Shown piece after piece: positions 61,733 through 64,000 of a stretch of DNA of 64,000 nt. Each line of letters opens with the position of its first letter. Position 1 is the first letter of the stretch. The DNA is from Candidatus Zhuqueibacterota bacterium (GTDB lineage Bacteria; Zhuqueibacterota; Zhuqueibacteria; Oceanimicrobiales; Oceanimicrobiaceae). The position numbers and the translations under genes are program-made. Where the stretch lies: positions 1 through 64,000 of the forward strand of contig JAJDAD010000092.1 of assembly GCA_029262055.1 (NCBI GenBank). The letters are read 5' to 3'. The notes beneath the pieces were generated by a model. The model was not told where the DNA came from. It did no database searches and was given only the letters and a program-made list of their open reading frames with translations.

Positions 61733-61761
61733 TTGACTTTCAAGGCGATTATTCATAAAAT
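61733..61761 (+). promoter_or_regulatory. sigma70 promoter of the small RNA gene
   Basis: TTGACT (61733-61738), 17 bp, TAAAAT (61756-61761). The predicted first base is near 61768, just before the AAAAATCCC that pairs with the RNA's 3' end. Confidence 0.75.
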
Positions 61762-61767
61762 TGCTCA

Positions 61768-61965
61768 ACAAAAATCCCTGTGTTTTTCTCGTAGTGGGAT
61801 AAAATCAAAGATCGAATATGTATCATTTGGGAGCTTAGCTCTGGGCATGGATTGCAAGCCTCAGTTTCTTCGGAAACTTTAGTGGAAGCGAAAAATGTTC
61901 AGGCGGTGCCCACCGTGTCTAACGCGGTTCTTTGATGACCACGCGAGAACCGGGGATTTTTTTTT
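61768..61965 (+). ncRNA. ssrS: structured small RNA, candidate 6S RNA
   Basis: About 195 nt from its own promoter to a nine-T run. The two ends pair: AAAAATCCC (61770-61778) with GGGATTTTT (61953-61961). A long inner stem can be drawn from GGGCA (61843-61847) with TGCCC (61907-61911) and GCCT (61858-61861) with AGGC (61901-61904), capped by GTTTC-TTCG-GAAAC (61864-61877). A terminal hairpin CGGTTCT/AGAACCG (61925-61931, 61946-61952) precedes the T-run. Size, single-gene setting, end-to-end stem and a single long arm suit 6S RNA, which binds RNA polymerase holoenzyme. It lacks recognisable 4.5S, tmRNA or RNase P motifs. That it is an RNA gene is fairly sure; the 6S name is inference. Confidence 0.5.
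61925..61965 (+). terminator. terminator of the small RNA gene
   Basis: CGGTTCT (61925-61931), 14-base loop, AGAACCG (61946-61952), GGGA, then nine T. Convergent to comM, on the other strand. Confidence 0.8.
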
Positions 61966-62101
61966 GTGCCTGTCTGACTTCCCCAGTTGACCTACCACGC
62001 TTTATCCCGGCTTATTGATTAGCAAGATACGAGCTTCCATCCGGCAAGCGGCAGAAGGAGTGCCTGATTGACAGGGTGATAGAAGAAGCTCTGCTTGCCC
62101 T

Positions 62102-63643
62102 TTACAAGCCAGTGCCCATGGTTCTATCCAGGCTGCGATATTGAATCGCCTCACTGACAAACTCTGGCTTTATCCCGTCACAACCTTCAAGATCCGCGAT
62201 GGTTCTGGACACTTTTAGAATGCGGTCGTAAGCTCTGGCCGACAGTCCCAGTTTTGTGATTGCCATTTTCAACAGCTCTTGCCCCTGCACATCTATTTGA
62301 CAGAACTCCTTTATCTCTTTCGATTCCATCCGTGCATTGCAGAACAGATGTGGTTTACCGGCAAATCTTTCTTGCTGCACCGTTCGTGCCTGCACGACCC
62401 GCAGGCGAATAATTTCCGACGATTCAGATGTTGCGTCGCTCGTGAGTTCTTTGAACTTAACCGCCGGCACTTCGATCTGGATGTCTATTCTATCGAGCAA
62501 CGGTCCGGAGACCCGGGCCATATATTTCTGAATTTGCTGCGGGGCGCAACTGCACTCATGATTTGGGTCGGAGAAATAGCCACAGAGGCAGGGATTCATC
62601 GCAGCAACCAACATGAACTGCGCCGGGTAAGTCAGGGACAACATGGCCCTGGAAATGGTGACCAAACCGTCTTCCAGCGGTTGGCGCATGACCTCCAGGA
62701 CATTTTTCTTGAACTCGGGGAGTTCATCCAGGAACAGAACGCCGTGGTTCGAGAGGCTAACCTCACCTGGTCGTGGAATATGTCCGCCACCGATGAGGCC
62801 TGCGTCGCTTATCGTGTGGTGCGGTGAGCGAAACGGACGCGTTCCTATCAAAGCGGCGTCAGGTGGAAGCAGGCCCGCCACGGAATGGATCTTTGTGGTC
62901 TCCAGGGCTTCGTCCAGGGTCAGGTCGGGAAGAATCGACGGGAAACGTTTGGCCAGCATGGTCTTGCCGGAGCCTGGAGGTCCGACCATGAGCAGATTGT
63001 GACCACCGGCGGCCGCGATTTCCAGAGCGCGTTTGACGTGTTCCTGCCCTTTCACGTCAGAGAAGTCAATCAGGTAATCACGACTTTTGGAGAAAAGCCC
63101 GTCGATGTCAATTTCAAAAGGGCGTTTTTCCACGGCGCCATTGAGGAAGTCGACGGTTTCGTTCAGGTCCGAGACCGGGATCACGGCTAAATCTTTGCAA
63201 ATAGCCGCCTCTTTTGCGTTGACTTTTGGCAGGAGAATCCCCCGTTTTCCGGCCTTTCTGGCGGCCATGGCCATGGGCAACGCTCCGCGAATCGGGCGCA
63301 GGCTGCCGTCGAGAGACAGCTCTCCGAGAATGATGTAGTTTTCCAAGTCCTCAAAGGAAACCAGGCCGATGGCGGCCAACACTCCGACCGCAATGGGCAG
63401 ATCGAAGGCTGAACCTTCTTTTTTGATGTCAGCAGGGGCGAGATTAATGGTGATGCGTTTTTGCGGAAATCGAAACCCGGAGTTCTTGATTGCGGCGTTA
63501 ACGCGTTCTTTGGATTCTCTGACCGCCCCTTCGGGCAACCCCACAATGGTCAAAGCCGGCAGCTGCCCCTCCAGATGTGCCTCCACCTCGACCAGATACG
63601 CGTCGATTCCCAACGCCGCAGAACTGATGACCTTTGAAAACAT
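62102..63643 (-). CDS. comM: ComM/YifB family Mg-chelatase-like AAA+ ATPase
   Basis: A 513-residue protein: N-terminal Lon-like domain ([29 protein letters not shown] in pieces), AAA+ domain with Walker [15 protein letters not shown] near residue 220, Walker [18 protein letters not shown]-like [17 protein letters not shown] and a C-terminal Mg-chelatase helical domain ending [15 protein letters not shown]. ComM is a branch-migration helicase for integrating foreign DNA in natural transformation; many non-competent bacteria also have it. GTGAGG precedes the ATG. Confidence 0.95.
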   Translation of the reverse strand: MFSKVISSAALGIDAYLVEVEAHLEGQLPALTIVGLPEGAVRESKERVNAAIKNSGFRFPQKRITINLAPADIKKEGSAFDLPIAVGVLAAIGLVSFEDLENYIILGELSLDGSLRPIRGALPMAMAARKAGKRGILLPKVNAKEAAICKDLAVIPVSDLNETVDFLNGAVEKRPFEIDIDGLFSKSRDYLIDFSDVKGQEHVKRALEIAAAGGHNLLMVGPPGSGKTMLAKRFPSILPDLTLDEALETTKIHSVAGLLPPDAALIGTRPFRSPHHTISDAGLIGGGHIPRPGEVSLSNHGVLFLDELPEFKKNVLEVMRQPLEDGLVTISRAMLSLTYPAQFMLVAAMNPCLCGYFSDPNHECSCAPQQIQKYMARVSGPLLDRIDIQIEVPAVKFKELTSDATSESSEIIRLRVVQARTVQQERFAGKPHLFCNARMESKEIKEFCQIDVQGQELLKMAITKLGLSARAYDRILKVSRTIADLEGCDGIKPEFVSEAIQYRSLDRTMGTGL

Positions 63644-63675
63644 TTGAGTGCCTCACGGTAGGTTGTTGGATGATG

Positions 63676-63704
63676 ATTTTACGAAAAGGCAGTAAGACAT
63701 TCAA
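63676..63704 (-). promoter_or_regulatory. promoter of comM
   Basis: Read on the minus strand: TTGAAT (63704-63699), 17 bp, TAAAAT (63681-63676), 33 bp before the comM start. Confidence 0.6.
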
Positions 63705-63851
63705 ACAAAATGTCGCCTGACCGGAACCCGCGGCCCGTCATGTAAGTTTCTTAACTATAATATCATGTTACACCAACGTATAATGCTGCCGGCAATCGGT
63801 AGCCAACGTCCAGAACCTATGGTCTAAAACCTGTCGCAGTTCTTTGATAAG

Positions 63852-63888
63852 AGCCGAAATAAGCTGATCTGTTTCGGCTTTTGTTGTT
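63852..63888 (+). terminator. plus-strand terminator with no annotated gene upstream
   Basis: AGCCGAAA (63852-63859), 12-base loop, TTTCGGCT (63872-63879), then TTTTGTTGTT. The only gene upstream, comM, is on the other strand. Confidence 0.7.
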
Positions 63889-63918
63889 ATGCAGGGTTCA
63901 TGTTGCGCAAAAAGCGGT

Positions 63919-63947
63919 TTGACTCACAGCGGACAAATGTCTAAGAA
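63919..63947 (+). promoter_or_regulatory. promoter for the gene right of the window
   Basis: TTGACT (63919-63924), 17 bp, TAAGAA (63942-63947). The -10 match is weak but spacing and -35 equal those of the other promoters here, and a ribosome site lies at 63990-63999. Confidence 0.5.
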
Positions 63948-64000
63948 CTGCCCTAGACGTTCAACAGACATGTTAACACCAATCCCCCAGGAAAGGAGTG

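Larger units (their letters stand above)
61557..62101. other. 545-bp gap holding a palindrome and a small RNA gene
   Basis: No protein gene is convincing. The gap has the perfect palindrome ATTTGCATGCAAAT (61657-61670), then the promoter, body and terminator of the small RNA (61733-61965). In 61966-62101, next to the comM stop, I see nothing definite. Confidence 0.6.
63644..64000. other. 357-bp gap at the right edge with a terminator and a promoter
   Basis: Apart from the comM promoter, it holds TATAAT at 63756-63761 (no good -35), the small hairpin GCTGCCG/CGGTAGC (63785-63803 region), a plus-strand terminator (63852-63885), and a promoter (63919-63947). The window ends in AGGAAAGGAGTG, a ribosome site for a gene that starts just beyond it. 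A short plus-strand RNA of about 117 bases (63768-63885) is possible. Confidence 0.5.

Noticed and set aside
61768-61965. tmRNA, 4.5S RNA or RNase P RNA as identity of the small RNA
   Set aside because: No tRNA-like ends or tag frame, no GGUCAGG/GGAAGC 4.5S core, and far too short for RNase P RNA.
1-64000. CRISPR arrays, tRNA or rRNA genes, prophage
   Set aside because: No regularly spaced repeats, no cloverleaf with the conserved T-arm, no ribosomal RNA motifs and no phage genes were seen; apart from the left-edge transposase, the region looks like stable core genome.

Overview
The window looks like chromosomal housekeeping DNA from a Gram-negative bacterium of the wider FCB group, most like a KSB1/Calditrichota-type lineage. 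This placement is inferred from gene content: two PorV/PorQ-type (UPF0164) outer-membrane proteins, a beta-propeller protein with a type-IX-like C-terminal sorting domain, BamD, Lnt-like and CpoB/YbgF-like envelope genes, a B12-dependent ribonucleotide reductase and an uninterrupted plsX-fab-acpP-fabF-rnc operon. Promoters are ordinary sigma70 type (mostly TTGACT-17 bp-TATAAT-like) and Shine-Dalgarno sites are common, which argues against a typical Bacteroidota.

Layout. 1-210: tail of an ISL3-type transposase, then ndk. 669-7570: a lipid superoperon (YceD/DUF177, rpmF, plsX, fabH, fabD, fabG, acpP, fabF, rnc). 7571-9491, minus strand: thiolase, a small membrane protein and a thermonuclease-like nuclease. 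9666-14241: lipoprotein amidohydrolase and an NtrB/NtrC-like pair, closed by a strong terminator. 14444-18496: a three-gene secreted locus (copper cupredoxin, outer-membrane barrel, large periplasmic protein) behind a possible sigma54 promoter. 18945-20009: PorV-like protein. 20212-27505: yicC, gmk, rpoZ, coaBC, uracil-DNA glycosylase, dnaB, rel. 27606-32917: HU/IHF, ruvX, an Lnt-like membrane half, a second PorV-like protein, an unknown secreted protein, BamD, nadD and a biotin carrier. 32924-35365, minus: nrdJ. 35777-44275: ribD-ribE-ribBA-ribH, the propeller protein, recN and a CpoB-like lipoprotein. 44538-48565: dnaE and a YIP1 protein. 48883-56355: nuoAHJKLMN, only membrane-arm genes of complex I. 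56442-63643: M14 carboxypeptidase, then minus-strand RNase H-like exonuclease, slipin, NfeD and DUF2905, a probable 6S-like small RNA on the plus strand, and comM.

Most of this is conserved core metabolism. The points that stand out are: (1) recurrent non-canonical start codons (ATT for fabD, ATA for bamD and a 69-residue membrane protein, perhaps ATA for rnc), each with a Shine-Dalgarno and no usable canonical start; (2) a roughly 195-nt structured RNA gene at about 61768-61965 with its own promoter and terminator, 6S-like in size and in the pairing of its ends; (3) the NtrBC-linked cupredoxin/outer-membrane/toroid locus; (4) an Lnt-like protein without its nitrilase domain; (5) a complex I operon lacking every peripheral-arm gene. 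No CRISPR array, tRNA, rRNA or complete mobile element was seen.
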